Assembly (NCBI GenBank): GCA_002189035.1
Contig: NEEC01000012.1
Location: forward strand, 1,054,001-1,118,000
Direction: 5' to 3'
Length of the DNA stretch: 64,000 bases
Origin: Utricularia gibba
Taxonomy: Eukaryota > Streptophyta > Magnoliopsida > Lamiales > Lentibulariaceae
In this document: positions 34,077 to 45,456 of the stretch, in pieces
How positions within the stretch are numbered: position 1 is the first letter of the stretch
Layout: each line of letters starts with the position of its first letter
Notes under the pieces: generated by a model
Told to the model about the DNA's origin: nothing
Databases searched by the model: none
What the model saw: only the letters and a program-made list of their open reading frames with translations
Made by a program: the position numbers and the translations under genes

Positions 34077-35390
34077 ATGAAACTTGATGAGGCTGTGTTT
34101 GCTTTGGAATCTATTGAAGCAATGCACTCTTTCAGTGCAGAAAAAATGATTACCATGAAAGCATTTTCGGATACCAATGAAGCCAAATCAAGCTTGTTGA
34201 AAAGAGATAAAGTTTCCTATGTTGAAGTTTCCCTCTTGTCCACATTGCAAGAAGACCAATCATATGGAAAATTATTGTTTCCAGAGATCAAGAGCACATT
34301 GTCCCATTTAAGAAACTGAAAGACAATTTGTCTGCTTCTGAGGGCTCAATTTCAAAACATAATGATGAATTAGCCTGGTTCTCAATTGAGTTGAGCCATT
34401 AGTCTAAAGGTTCTATTGTTGATAATGCTCACCGCTTTGTTGTTGATATTATGAAATGCTGGTATATTGACGATGGATGTGCAAGTCACATGACTGAAAA
34501 TGTGGATTAATTTTCTATTTTGGATACTTCTTTCCTTTCATAAGTTAGATGTATAGGTGGTGAGACATTACATGTCTTGGGGATTGGCTTTATCATTATT
34601 AAAACATCTTGTGGATTCTGCCTACTTTCAGATGTTTTATGTGTGCTTGATCTTGGGGCAAATCTATCAAGGGTTTGTCAATTGAGGAAGACCAACTTTT
34701 CTGTGGTTTTTAAAGATCAAGTGTGTCAAATCTTTTTCAAAGAGGGTGACTGTTTATTTTCTATTCCAAAGGTCAATAAGAATTTTTCCTCTTAATTTTA
34801 ATGCATTTCCAGCACACACAAGTGATATTGCTATTTTTTTTCACGTATGATTCAGCCATATTAGTTTGGGTTATGTTAAAATAATGATGAACAAGGATTT
34901 GCGAGGTCTTAATCCCAGCTTTCTAAAAATCTACCCCACTTGCCAATATGGTAAACTCCAGCTAGCCTCATGGCCAATGATAAAACTGGAATTGCTTCAT
35001 ACTAAATTATGCGGAACTGTAGTTGATGCTTCTTTGAATGGCAGTAACATTTCCCCATCTGCATTGATGATTATTGTATTTTTGCCAAAGCAAGTGCTTA
35101 TTGTATTTTGAGATCTTAAAGTCTATTTTGAGAAGCAAAGTTCTGGAGTCATTAAAGTTATTCCAAGTGATAGTGGTAGGGACTTTACAAATAATGCTGT
35201 TGATGCTTGTCTAAAATATTGCGGTGTATAACATCATTTGATTATTTCATATATTCCTCTATGGAAAGATATTTTTGAGAGAAAAAAATAAGAGTATACT
35301 TAATATGACAAGATTTTTGTTGCATGAAAAACAACTTCTTCATTATTTTTGGGCTGAAGCTGATTCCACCAGCAGACAATGCTCCTAACT
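34077..35390 (+). pseudogene. Copia gag-protease-integrase remnant
   Basis: Read on the plus strand, after a possible gag end (34077-34319), the protease reads WYIDDGCASHMTENVD (about 34460), with the usual DSG as DDG. GGETLHVLGIGFI and VLDLGANLSRVCQL are the pre-integrase wording. The integrase has YPTCQYGK (zinc part, about 34935), KVIPSDSGRDFTNN (second Asp, about 35155) and FERKNKSILNMTRFLLHEK, then YFWAEADSTSR. Stops and frameshifts are numerous. The reading ends at about 35390 where a degenerate LTR begins. Confidence 0.85.
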
Positions 35391-36224
35391 GGAAACAGTG
35401 TCAGCAGAATAGAATCCTAGTGATATTTTTTGCATTTGAACGTTTCTTTTCAGCTCATCATTTTATTTTTGAAGTTTTTGTAATGTATGCATTGTTACAT
35501 TTTTTTATGAAGTAATAATTATTAATTTTAGCATGAATGATTAAGATATAATGTGGTGCCTTAGGAAAAAAGGGGGAATGCATGTAACCTTTGCCTAGGA
35601 TTTGAGACTCAAGTTTGTGCCTTTTTCTAATAAATCAAGATATATAAAAAAATGAGAAGGATTAATACATGTAACTTAAAAAATCCAACGTTAGAAGTGT
35701 ACCAAAGAGATGAGATGTGCCTTCATAAATAATATATTTGGTTAGATACAACTACGACAAGTGCATCTTGCCTTATTTGACATATGGAATAGTAGACCGA
35801 AGTATAAGGTGGTCTAGAAAACTTAAGAAGATAAAAATAAAAAAATCATAGAAATGAGTTCAGTTGATTTTGACAATCTCAAGTTGATATACACTTTAAA
35901 GTTCTAAGGTCATACGTCAAGTAAGTACACTTCCCTACACACCCATGTTTCATTCAGTTCAAGTTAGATTTTAGTATTTGTTGTATTGTTTTCTAAATTT
36001 TCTATATTATTATTTACAACTTATTAGGTTAGTTAAGATTTAAAAATTGATCGTGACAATCAGAATGCATTAACGTTTATATCATAAGTATGAACTCTTT
36101 GAGTTCAACTTTTAATCTACTATACATTTTTTTTCGATTTGTAATTTATATGCATTAGAATTTTAAAAATTTATTTGATTAAAAAGTTCCATTATTTTGC
36201 AAAGACTAGGAATTTTTGTTTATC
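35391..36224 (+). repeat. Degenerate, 5'-truncated Athila-type LTR
   Basis: Contains AGCATGAATGATTAAGATAT, then GTGGTGCCTTAGG (35531-35567), matching the AGCATGAGTGGCTAGAG and ATGCCTTAAGG words of the better copies. The end part is CTACTATACA, AATTTATTTGAT, GCAAAGACTAGGAATTT and TTTATCA at 36224. It separates the Copia integrase from the Copia RNase H. Confidence 0.6.
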
Positions 36225-36620
36225 ATATTAGGAGAATATCGTATGTGTAGTTATATAGATTCTTATTTTGTAGGATCTATAGATTACTTGAAAAGCACTT
36301 TGGGTTATTGTTTTACTCTTGGAAGTGGTACGTTTTTTGTTCTTCAATGAAGCAATCTACTATTGCTTAATCCATTGTATTATGCTGCTTCTAAAGCCTA
36401 TAACCAACCTCTTTGGCAGCACAAACTTATTGGAGATTTGAACCTCAGGCATTCTGGTTCTTGAAATACTCAGCACATCTAAAATTGCAGCCACTAAGAA
36501 TCCTATTATTCCTGGCTGTATGAAAATTATTAATGTCAAATAATATGCTCTTAGTGATGCTGAAAGCGGTGGATTTGTGAAAGGTGATGGTCTGCTCAAC
36601 TAGAGAACAAGTTGCTAATT
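36225..36620 (+). pseudogene. Copia RNase H remnant
   Basis: GSIDYLKSTLGYCFTLGSGT (about 36273-36330) is the Copia RNase H block GD-KSTSGYVFTLGSG. It is followed by YYAASKAYNQPLWQHKLIGD (about 36380-36440) and a frameshifted ATKNPIIPGCMKIINVK, the usual KNPVFH-TKHI part. Same orientation as the integrase remnant at 34-35.4 kb, so probably the same element, with its reverse transcriptase missing. Confidence 0.8.
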
Positions 36621-38984
36621 TGCATTTAGATGTACTTATCCATTTTAATTTGCAAAATAGATGAAGTTAGTAAAAAAATAGTTGAATAGACGATGTTTTA
36701 AATTTTGCACATAAAATAAATTATGTTTGATTCATATGTTTTGAATTTTAAAAAATAATATATTCAAAATATTTAATATTTTATGAATAAATAATAATTT
36801 AAAAATAAATAAATATATATATATATTTTATCATTATATGTGACTCATTTCGTGTTTTATTGCATATACTAATTTAATTTGTAAAACATCTTAATTTAGA
36901 ATAGGTTGTACAATACCTCAATTTGTTAATTTTTTTTTATTTTTTTATTTACATAATAATAAAAAAGTCATTACTAAAACTATATTATAATAAATATATC
37001 AATTCCTTAAAACTTAAATCAGAGTAAAATAGTTTTGATAAAATTAATTAAAATATATTATAATAAGTATATCAAACCTCATTTGTTTCAAAAATTAAAA
37101 CTAAAACATCATCTATTTCACTAATATTTTCTAAACCTTATCTATTTTACAAAGTGAAATCACAAAGTACATCTAAATACCTCATTTCCACTTGCTAATT
37201 TACTCACGAAACCTTTAACCATTTCCAGATTCAATGATCTCTTGTTTACGCGGAGAACTAATCAGGGTGTTGCATGCAGAATGAATGGGATGCACGTTCT
37301 TAGAAGGGGATTGTTACCTAGCGCCTTTATTGATAATAACTCGAGTATATTTGAGTACTCAAAGTTTTGTATTTAAAACTAGTTATAAAGAAACGGCTAG
37401 ACTTTTAGCAAAAGTACCTCTATAGGCTTTAATCAATCGGTTGAAACACTTGAAAGAGAGTATTGTTGATAAACAAAAAATCTGAGTCATTATGAAATAT
37501 TGAATTTTTCAAATCAAATAAAATTTATAAAGTTTTAATGCACATTAATCAGCAAATATGTTCAGTGCAACAGGTTGAATACAAGAAGTGTAGTGTTTGT
37601 TGTGCGAAATTTCATATATTCTGATATCATATATAATTTTTAATCTTAGATGCAATTTGTGTAAATTAAATAGTAGTTGTTAAAATTAAAATAATGAGGA
37701 AGCAGGTTTCTAATTCAAAATCAGAAAACACAAATGCAACGCCTTAGGGTTACATGGGTGAAATTCTCACTGAACTCTACGTCCTAAAATTGCAATGTGC
37801 AAATTAGCCCAAGACGGACTACATCTACTCGGATCAATCTTTATTATTTTTTGGTCTCAATTTCCTTAGTTCACTAATATAATTGCATTATTATAGCTTA
37901 CATAATTGACCTTTAAGAACTATAGTTTTGATCATAACAATTTATATATAATACAAAATGCAATATAGATCACAAGTTTTATTAATGGTGTAAAAAATGA
38001 TATATAACGTTAAGCAACTTCAACCAACACTTATGATTATTTTGATCAAATAGTTTATCGATTTGACAATTTCAATCATCATTATTTATATTAAATTAGT
38101 TAATTTAATTCACTCTATCTATTTGATGATTTAGATCATCAAAATATGTACAATTTTAACTATAGAACTTTATTATAATTTATACAATTGATCTGTGATA
38201 ATTATAATCGTAAACAATACCGATTCATGTATAATTCAACTTTTACTGATATGTTTTAAAAAGGTGTAATTTTTAGCTTAGGTTTTTTTTTATTAATGGT
38301 ATATTTTAACTAATAATTATGATTCTTCATGACTTAATTTCTTATATGCAACCAGCTTTGCCCAAGTCATGATCATGATTTTTGTATCATCAACTTAACT
38401 AAAGTTGTATATCAGTTGGATAGCCATTATTGCTTGCAGTAAAGATTTGACATCCTTGATTATTATTGTTAATATTTAATTAACGAATTTGGAGCTACCT
38501 GGAAAATTCATAATATAAAATATGCATGTATTTTGCATAGTTCAGAGATTCGCAAGTAACTGGATACATTCGAATTTATCACTCAAGCTCAAAATAAAAA
38601 AAATGATATTTTTTTAATAGTATGAGATATCTTATCAGTAAGTGATGTACTGAATATTCATTTTTTGCAGTAAATTCATGAATGCCTTCCTTTACAAATC
38701 AATTTGGAACCATCTATAGTATAAGGACATGTTTCAAGATACAATTTAGATGAAAATGTTGATAAAATAATCATTAAAATGAAACTTACAAAATAAGGAT
38801 ATCCATCTAGATCGTACGAATGGCCTTTATTGTAAGAATTTATAGATATAGTACAACATGTATATGCTGCATTTATGAATCCCTTTTGTTTGTTTTTTCG
38901 CCTACTGTACCGATAGTGGTTAGTGTTTTCAAGTGTTACCACGTTTTAAAGTGTTCAAAGGTGTGCAAGTGGAAGCTGCAACTA
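36621..38984. other. AT-rich intergenic, nothing recognised
   Basis: Very AT-rich, with an (AT)n run near 36814-36830. No coding sequence, repeat family or RNA gene supported. Confidence 0.5.
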
Positions 38985-39180
38985 GGGGCGCGTTTAGTAG
39001 ACAGGTATAAGTGGGTTTGCAGGTGGGTTTGTCAAAGAAACCCAGATTTGGTACGTGTGTTTAATGTGAGTAATTTTAAACCCACTTGAAAACGTAAACC
39101 CAATTAACACCCATGAACGTGGGTTTACTTAATCCCAAGGGGGGAAGTGGTTTTACATAAACAAATGTTGCAACTTTCCA
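38985..39180. repeat. Possible DNA-transposon end
   Basis: GGGGCGCGTTTAGTAGAC at about 38985 resembles the GGGGCGTTTGGTA ends of many plant DNA transposons. It is followed by several words built around AAACCCA and TGGGTTT in both directions. The opposite end was not found, so this is weak. Confidence 0.3.
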
Positions 39181-39784
39181 TTCTACCCCTTATGCCAATC
39201 TTTTAAAGATTATTTATTGCAATAGATTTATCAAAGCTCACTTCATGAGCTGCATACGGAGAGTCGTTCTGTGTTTGTCTTTAAATTTGGGAGTCATGAT
39301 TTGATGTCTGGTAGGTTTTCAAGTACCATCGTTCATGGGTATTCCTCACGATCCAAGCTTTGTTTCTGATTGTAAAAGCATATTTACAAGAGAAGCACCA
39401 AGACTAGACTACAGCACTTTCAACTAATGGTGCAAGAGGTGTATTTGGGGAAAGTATTCGTCGGCGGGAATATGTGAATAAAAAGGAGGGAAATCAAATT
39501 ATTTCCAAATTGCATTATTTATAAAGAATGATGTATCAGTTATTTTATATATAAATTCATACAATATCTAATTTTTATTCCACATACCAACATATTGTGA
39601 TTTATAACCCAAATAATTTTTACTCATTGACCAAATAAGAATATCATCCTAATTCAACGAAACATGTTTATATAAATCCAAATAAATTAAATTTAGACTA
39701 AATTTCTATTCATGTACGAAACGTGACTTTAAGTGTTATGGAGATTCAGTTGGTACGGGGGTGTTGGGGAATGTCATAACCCTT
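39181..39784. other. 5' flank of the reductase-like pseudogene, nothing recognised
   Basis: The expected N-terminal NAD(P)-binding Rossmann region of the reductase family (GGTGYIGK type) was looked for here and not found. Confidence 0.4.
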
Positions 39785-40377
39785 ACTAGGTGTTAAGTGC
39801 CAGGGTGGGAACACGTTGTCAAGAGCCTAGTGTACTGAAAGATACCAATTGTGTATATTGGCCAAGTCAATTTTCGAGATCGAAGTCAAAATCCGCCGCG
39901 GAATTGAAGCCGAAGGCATACCGTACTTCCAAATATTTTGCTGGGTATATCCTCCTGACTCTGGCACAAGTGGGTGCCACCGCCATTCCTCGAGGGAATG
40001 TTGCCATCTATGGAGATGGAAATGACAATGATGTGCTCATTTATGGGGATGGAATCCTGAGATTCTAGAATCGGTTAATCTTCATTGCTTTGCAGCTGTG
40101 TTCAGGGCTGCGGATGATCCACGGACTTTGAACAAGACAGTCCACATAAAGCCAGCGAGCAACACTGTCACGTTCAACGAGCTGGTTGCCTTGTGGGAGA
40201 AGAAGATCAACAAGACACTTGACAAGGAATACATCCAAGAGGAGCAAATTCTGAAGCCGATCTTAGGTAACCCAAATCGGAACTTGTCGATCATCTTAGC
40301 CCAAAAATCAAACGTATGTGCTTTTTTACAGAGTCGCCAGTTCCGGTAAACATCCTACGGTCATTTGCGGTCAGACC
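39785..40377 (+). pseudogene. PCBER/isoflavone-reductase-like gene, 5' part
   Basis: This NmrA-like short-chain reductase family (phenylcoumaran benzylic ether reductase, isoflavone reductase, leucoanthocyanidin reductase) reduces phenolics with NADPH. Visible blocks: YWPSQF (family FFPSEF), a frameshifted RGIEAEGIPY, YFAGYILLTLAQVGATAIPR, VAIYGDGN, then RAADDPRTLNKTVHIKPASN and NELVALWEKKINKTLDK. CAG at 40103-40105 looks like an exon start. An intron at 40267-40331 (GT to ACAG) joins EEQILKPIL to ESPVPVNIL. The N-terminal half is missing and the frame is broken. The text stops at 40377, where a Copia LTR is inserted; the rest of the gene is at 50372-50500. Confidence 0.85.
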
Positions 40378-40646
40378 TGTTGGATGATGAAGTAAGCTCG
40401 AGAAATCATCACGGATGCTTATCAATATGGCTGAAGATGCTGTCAAACGTGATCAGCAACTGCTGCTGTTATCGAGTAGTTACACTTGGATATGATTAAT
40501 GTGATAAACTGATATGGTTAAGGGTTAGAAAAGATAGTGCCCTGTGTGTGTTAGTATAAGTATGCTGTTGCCTTTGTAAGAAAGTGGTGACTCTGTTTAT
40601 GAATGAAAGCAAAATGAATTTGTGTACTTTGATGTCTTCCTCAACA
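40378..40646 (+). repeat. Copia 5' LTR
   Basis: 269 bp from TGTTGGATG to CTCAACA. The right end is set by comparison with the 3' LTR and by the primer site 6 bp further. GTATAAGTATG serves as a TATA-like promoter position. Confidence 0.75.
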
Positions 40647-40652
40647 ATAAAG

Positions 40653-40664
40653 TGGTATGAGAGC
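40653..40664 (+). other. Copia primer-binding site
   Basis: TGGTATGAGAGC, one base different from the TGGTATCAGAGC site that pairs with initiator Met tRNA in Copia elements. Confidence 0.8.
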
Positions 40665-40681
40665 AGGATTCTTTAAAGAAG

Positions 40682-40808
40682 ATGGTGACCAACCGTGGTT
40701 TAGGAGGATCAGGATCATTCCCCATCCCATTTTTGTCAAAAGAGAATTTTGACATTTGGAAAATCTGAATGCAAACGATATTTGGTGCTTATGATGTTTT
40801 GTAAGTAG
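40682..40808 (+). pseudogene. Copia gag, N-terminal fragment
   Basis: Begins at ATG 40682: MVTNRGLGGSGSFPIPF, then LSKENFDIWKI, a stop, and FGAYDVL. This is the start of a Copia gag (F-W---M---L----W). It is cut at 40808 by the next insertion. Confidence 0.7.
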
Positions 40809-41746
40809 CAAAATGTCATCACACCCACGTCTAATAAGTTAATAAATTAACTTAAAGTAAAAAAATAAGTAGGAGTTGTTTGTTTTACCTTAATTATATT
40901 TAAAATTTGTAAATAATAGTCTAAAATACTTGATAAGTGATTTTGTGTCATTTCAAAGCATATTTTTTCATTATTTTTGAATGCTATTTTTACTTATCTT
41001 AAAATCTAATTTCTTATTATTTTCAATTGATTTTGCATATTTTATATTACTTTCGTCTTTTCGAAGAGAAAGTATATTTTATGAATTTTTAAAGCATTTT
41101 TGAATCAATTTAAGAATAAATCAAGACCTATCAAATTATGAACTTGATGGGTCACGAATCTCAACCCAAGACTCGATTAAACGATGAAGATTTAGTCTAA
41201 GATTAATGGATAAAATAAAGATTTAAAGATAATATTGAAAGATTCAAATAAAAGATTTGGATAAAAGATCTTATCTAAGTACATCAAAGAAACCCAATAC
41301 AAAAACTTCGATTTGCTTTTCTACAAATACCCCAATCTATCAACCATTAGAGACGTCTTCTGATCAACTTTCCCTTGTATTTTTTCTTATTTTCATGTTA
41401 GAGTTGCACTTGCGGCTAAGGATCTATGGTGAAGCTTTGCACAAGTCTTGCATGTGTGATTGTTTTACTATGTTTTTTGACATTTAAATTGAAGTTTGCT
41501 TCGGTTTTTTACAATGTTATTTTCATGAACAAGCACCTAAAGAGAAGGAAGTGTGAAAGAATCAAAGGTTGATCTTAAGCACTTAAGGAGAAGCGTTTCA
41601 TCAAACATCTTTCGTAAGACACATTCTATCTAATCTGTTTGCAATGTATGAGATGTAGAGGTTAGATTTGAACATGGGGAGAATATGAGTTATCACAATA
41701 GATGAAATTACTCTAATGACATAGTTGATTCCATAATCTCACAAAA
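40809..41746 (+). mobile_element. Probable solo LTR with CAAAA duplication
   Basis: Candidate LTR 40814-41741 (928 bp), TGTCATCACACCC to TAATCTCA, with CAAAA at 40809-40813 and 41742-41746. A long AAGATTTGGATAAAAGATCT segment precedes a TATA-like CTACAAATACCCCAA (about 41323), a layout common in gypsy LTRs. The duplication is of low complexity, so chance is possible. Confidence 0.45.
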
Positions 41747-42412
41747 TAAAGGACGGTGGTATAACGATCACTTAGTAGCACAATTGTGAAATAACATTTC
41801 CAAAGCTTGTACAAGCAGGTCAGTTCTAAAAGTTTGTAAACACACATAAAGATGAGTTTTGAACAAGGTAAATCTTAGGTTTAAGATCACTTTTCTTGAT
41901 TGTTTTAAAATCAAATCTTTCTTTTAATTTTAATTTTTTTAAATTTTTCTTGGAAAAGAAAATTCCAATAACAATTTCCCGTAGATACGATCTTATTTTA
42001 TTATTTCGATGGTTTCTGTATACTTGCAAAATTACTATCAATACCCTTATATTCATATAAATGCTTTTAATAATATAAAGTATATTTATTATTCCCATAT
42101 AATTACAAATCAATGTTTCAAAGTTATTTAGTAAATTAATAATTATTTTTTTTTCATAATTTAATGTATTTATTAATATTTGTAGCATTATATGAATTGC
42201 AATATGTAATAAAGTAATATCAACACAAATCTCATTCAATCGTAATAATATGCATAATAAACGATTGATTGAGCTACATGAACTCTTAAAACAACAAGAG
42301 ATAAACTAAACTTGATGGTAGGAGACATTTTTAATTCATTCTACTAATTGATACACATATTGCATCATGTAAGGCATTGATATATCCATAGTTGAGGATG
42401 CAAAAGCTTTTA
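41747..42412. other. AT-rich stretch, nothing recognised
   Basis: A 137-codon open frame on the minus strand (42239-41826) consists of Ile, Leu, Asn and Lys-rich sequence expected from AT-rich DNA and shows no family motif. It may be the 3' part of the Harbinger element to its right. Confidence 0.4.
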
Positions 42413-42990
42413 CTACTGGTAGAGCTGCTTTAGGATTTTATGGTGGAGTAGAATTATCGGCTTCAAAATATAAGAAATCCGGATCATTTTCATCAACTCT
42501 CTTGATAAAATTGACATAGTTGCTGGTACAATAAGTACTTGATCTTGCCATGAAAATTTTAAAGTAAGTTTGTTAACTATGTCAAATTTTGACTTCCACA
42601 CACCAAAACTTTGCTCAATTACAGAATGTAGTGAAGAATGTCGATAATTATACATCTTTGTCGGATTTCTAACCCATGGATTAGCATTAAACTCTTCCAA
42701 ATGGTACCTTTGACCTCTATATGATGTCAAAAATTATTTTCAGGTGAGTGCATAACTTGTGATAATATAGAAATATCATACATTTATCCTTCATATCCTA
42801 AAGCTACAAAGATGAATAGCATATTGAACTCACATACTACGAAAATATTCCATGTGGCTTCACAGTATCGATCAAAAAAAGGAGGTCTATCTTTTTTTCT
42901 AATTCTCGCAAGAATATGAGTACAATCAATGGCACCAACTGCATCTTGAAAATGAGGCTAAAATTGAGAATCATTTCTTATTTTTGCAGG
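42413..42990 (-). pseudogene. PIF/Harbinger transposase remnant
   Basis: Harbinger transposases are DDE nucleases. The minus strand reads PHFQDAVGAIDCTHI (first Asp, about 42950), FDRYCEATWNIFVVCEFNM and FIFVALGYEG. After a gap come YRGQRYHLEEF and YNYRHSSLHSVIEQSFGVWK, with the conserved Glu. The part between GYEG-SP and YRGQRYH, which should hold VD-GYP with the second Asp, is deleted. Stops are present. The reading begins right at the Athila LTR border (about 42990), where upstream codons are missing. Confidence 0.85.
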
Positions 42991-42996
42991 GGGAGT

Positions 42997-44119
42997 TGAT
43001 ACCACATATTTTTGAGTAATTGAATACAAGGAAATGATTTATATTGTGCTACAAAAATTAAGCTTTATTGACTACTTATGCTTTTTATTCGAAGTTGGGA
43101 TTAAATATAGTCCCAATCTTAGTTCTAATAGTTTTATTTGAGCAATGCAATGCATGTCGGCAACCTAAATCTCAAGGAGCTGGATATGAACAATACAATG
43201 GTAGAGGATGAGGCAAAAGTCTGAAAAGAAGGACACAAAATCCAAAGAGAGTAAAAAGGGAGGATTTTTGACACAAAATGAGAGAAGATGGAGAGAGAAA
43301 AGGGACTCCCCCCCCCCCCCCTTCCCCCTATTGGAACACAAGATACATTTTTTGGAGAAGACTTTTGAGGGAATAAGTAGGATGACAAACTAGGAACAAA
43401 GCTGATGTTTGAAGACTTTCTTTTATTTCCAAAGAATATTACTCTCAATTAAGAGTAGCTACCTACAATTATAGTTTTCTATTAAATTTTTTAAATTCCT
43501 TACTTGTTTAGTTTCTGGATATTGACTTTGAAATGAGTACAATGTGGATGATGTTTACTTTCAGTTTTCATTTCCCTTAAGCATGAGTGGGCAAGTATTT
43601 TGGGATGTCTTGGGGTGAAAAGGAGAGAAATATGCTAATTAATTTTTAGATTTTATTAACTATAAGTCACGCCACTTCCTTAATAAACTAGGATAGATCC
43701 ATAATAGGGAAATAGTGAAACTCATCTTAACAATCCTAATTTGAAGTAGACCAAAGATTTGGGGTAAAACAAGAGTTTGAGTAGACCTAAACTTTGTTTA
43801 TTAGATGTTTTATTTATGGCTTGTGTAAGCGTATTTTAGTGATAAGAATACATCTTCTAGGAGTCGCAAGACACCACTCATTTTATCTTTGGAACAACAT
43901 AGTTCAAAAGCTTGTTAGTTTTATTTACTGTTGAGATTAAATCTATCAGCGTAACACTGATTGTATGCATTGATATCACATGACAAACACCTGGTCTTCA
44001 TGTTCCACCCTAATAACTATACTACTAATTGTATTATATTTGAATGTGTATTAGTTATAAATTTTATTTTGATAGGAAAATTTATAATTTCAACAACGCT
44101 ATAAAATTTTCATTTATCA
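42997..44119 (+). repeat. Athila-like LTR (left), followed by its primer site
   Basis: 1123 bp, TGATACCACATATTTTTGAG to CATTTATCA. It is co-linear with 47509-48662 and with the minus-strand copy 61798-62944. It has a run of 13 C near 43309-43321. A primer site follows, so this is a 5' LTR. Confidence 0.85.
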
Positions 44120-44122
44120 AAT

Positions 44123-44140
44123 TGGCATCGTTGCCGGGGA
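44123..44140 (+). other. Primer-binding site, tRNA-Asp type
   Basis: TGGCATCGTTGCCGGGGA lies 3 bp after the LTR. It equals the complement of the plant tRNA-Asp 3' end (TGGCGCCGTTGCCGGGGA) except for two transitions. This tRNA is the usual primer of Athila elements. Confidence 0.85.
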
Positions 44141-44218
44141 GTAGTGTTTAATTGTTTTGTGATTTAGTTCATGCATTTGCGTTCTTCTGGTACAAGTGAT
44201 CTTGTTTTCTATCTTAAA

Positions 44219-45200
44219 ATGGAGAGAGCTATCAGTAAGAACTACACAAGATTGAGAGATGCAGCAAGGTTGAGAAGACTCCCTACTGCAACTTAAATGA
44301 ATTTCATCAAGGCAGAAAAGGAGAAGACCTTGAATGAGCTTGATGCAGCTGACCATACGTACAGGGCTTTATGTATCAGGTTTTGTGATGACACAGCCAA
44401 TGAATTGAAGCCAAGTATGATTAATTTTCTACCTAAGTACTATGGAAAAGTGAGGGAAAACCCACATGAACATTTGGATAATGTCACTATTGTTTGCACC
44501 TCTTTTAAGAGTGATAGGATGATTGAGGATGCTATCTATCTGAGGTCATTCCAATTTAAACTAGAAGGAAGTGCAAAAACATGGCTCAACTCTTTATAGC
44601 GTGGGAGCATCATAGATTGGAGTGATATGAAGAGGGTATTCTTGAGTAAATATTTTTCTGCTTCAAATGCTGAAGGAATAACGAAGGAGATCAGTGACAT
44701 TGAGCAAACAAGTGGAGCGTCTTTACATGAATATTGGGAGTATTTTAATCATTTTCTAGAATCTTGCCCACACCACAGATTTTAGACCAATGCATTGGTC
44801 AAATATTTTTATGATGGCCTTCTATGTACAGATTGAGCTATGGTGGATTTTTCTGTAGGTGGATTTCATGAAAATAGACTCCCACAGAAGCTCTTGGATT
44901 GCTTGAGGAGTTGGCTGAGCACTCTGGACATATTATCAGAAAACAAGCCTTGAACAGAAAGGTTTATGAGTTGGAATGCAGGCCAAAGGCATCAAAAACT
45001 CTCTATCTTGACAAGGCACTCTTACAAAAGTACATTTGCAAAATTCAAGAATGGATTGCATTAGTGTCGCTATAATAGAGACTATTTCAGCATTTAGAGT
45101 CTCAGCTTCATCTTTAAAATTATCAGTACATGGGGAAGAATTGTTGGAAGAAGACATGGATGCGTTGTGTTTTACAATGATGTATAGCCTTAATTTTATA
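44219..45200 (+). pseudogene. Athila-like gag remnant
   Basis: Starts MERAISKNYTRLRDAARLRR, then a stop. KEKTLNELDAADHTY, ELKPSMINFLPKYYGKVREN, PHEHLDNVTIVCTSF and LEGSAKTWLNSL follow. After another stop come WSDMKRVFLSKYFSASNAEG, SLHEYWEYFNHFLESCPHH and NALVKYFYDGLL. This is the Athila gag order; a close relative lies on the minus strand at 55287-56170. From about 44900 frameshifts accumulate. No zinc knuckle, protease, reverse transcriptase or integrase follows. Confidence 0.85.
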
Positions 45201-45296
45201 GATGAAAAAAGTGGAATCTTTGTAAGAAATCACATGTAATAGTTGTATAAACCCGCTTAAAATTGTTGTTGAAAAGCAAATACACCTAATAAAGCA

Positions 45297-45402
45297 TATG
45301 GAATTGATGCAGAAAAGCAAGGGGAATTGATGTAGAAAAGCACATGGAATTGATGCAGAAAAACACATGGAATTGATGTAGAAAAGCACATGAAATTATT
45401 AC
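45297..45402. repeat. 23-bp minisatellite, about 4.5 copies
   Basis: The unit ATGGAATTGATGCAGAAAAGCAC repeats with small changes (C/T at the thirteenth base, one copy with extra G). It lies between the Athila gag end and the Harbinger ORF1 remnant. Confidence 0.8.
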
Positions 45403-45456
45403 ATAAAATCAAATTCAGTCCAACATCCACATGAAATTGTTCAACTATAAAGAAAA

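Noticed and set aside
41826-42239. 137-codon minus-strand open frame
   Set aside because: Composition is what AT-rich DNA gives by chance (Ile, Asn, Lys, Leu); no domain or start context supports it.
43134-43448. 104-codon minus-strand open frame and a poly-C run
   Set aside because: Inside the Athila-like LTR; the same LTR elsewhere has no conserved frame.
45123-45389. Minus-strand frame with repeated INSMCF-like words
   Set aside because: Translation of the 23-bp minisatellite, not a protein.
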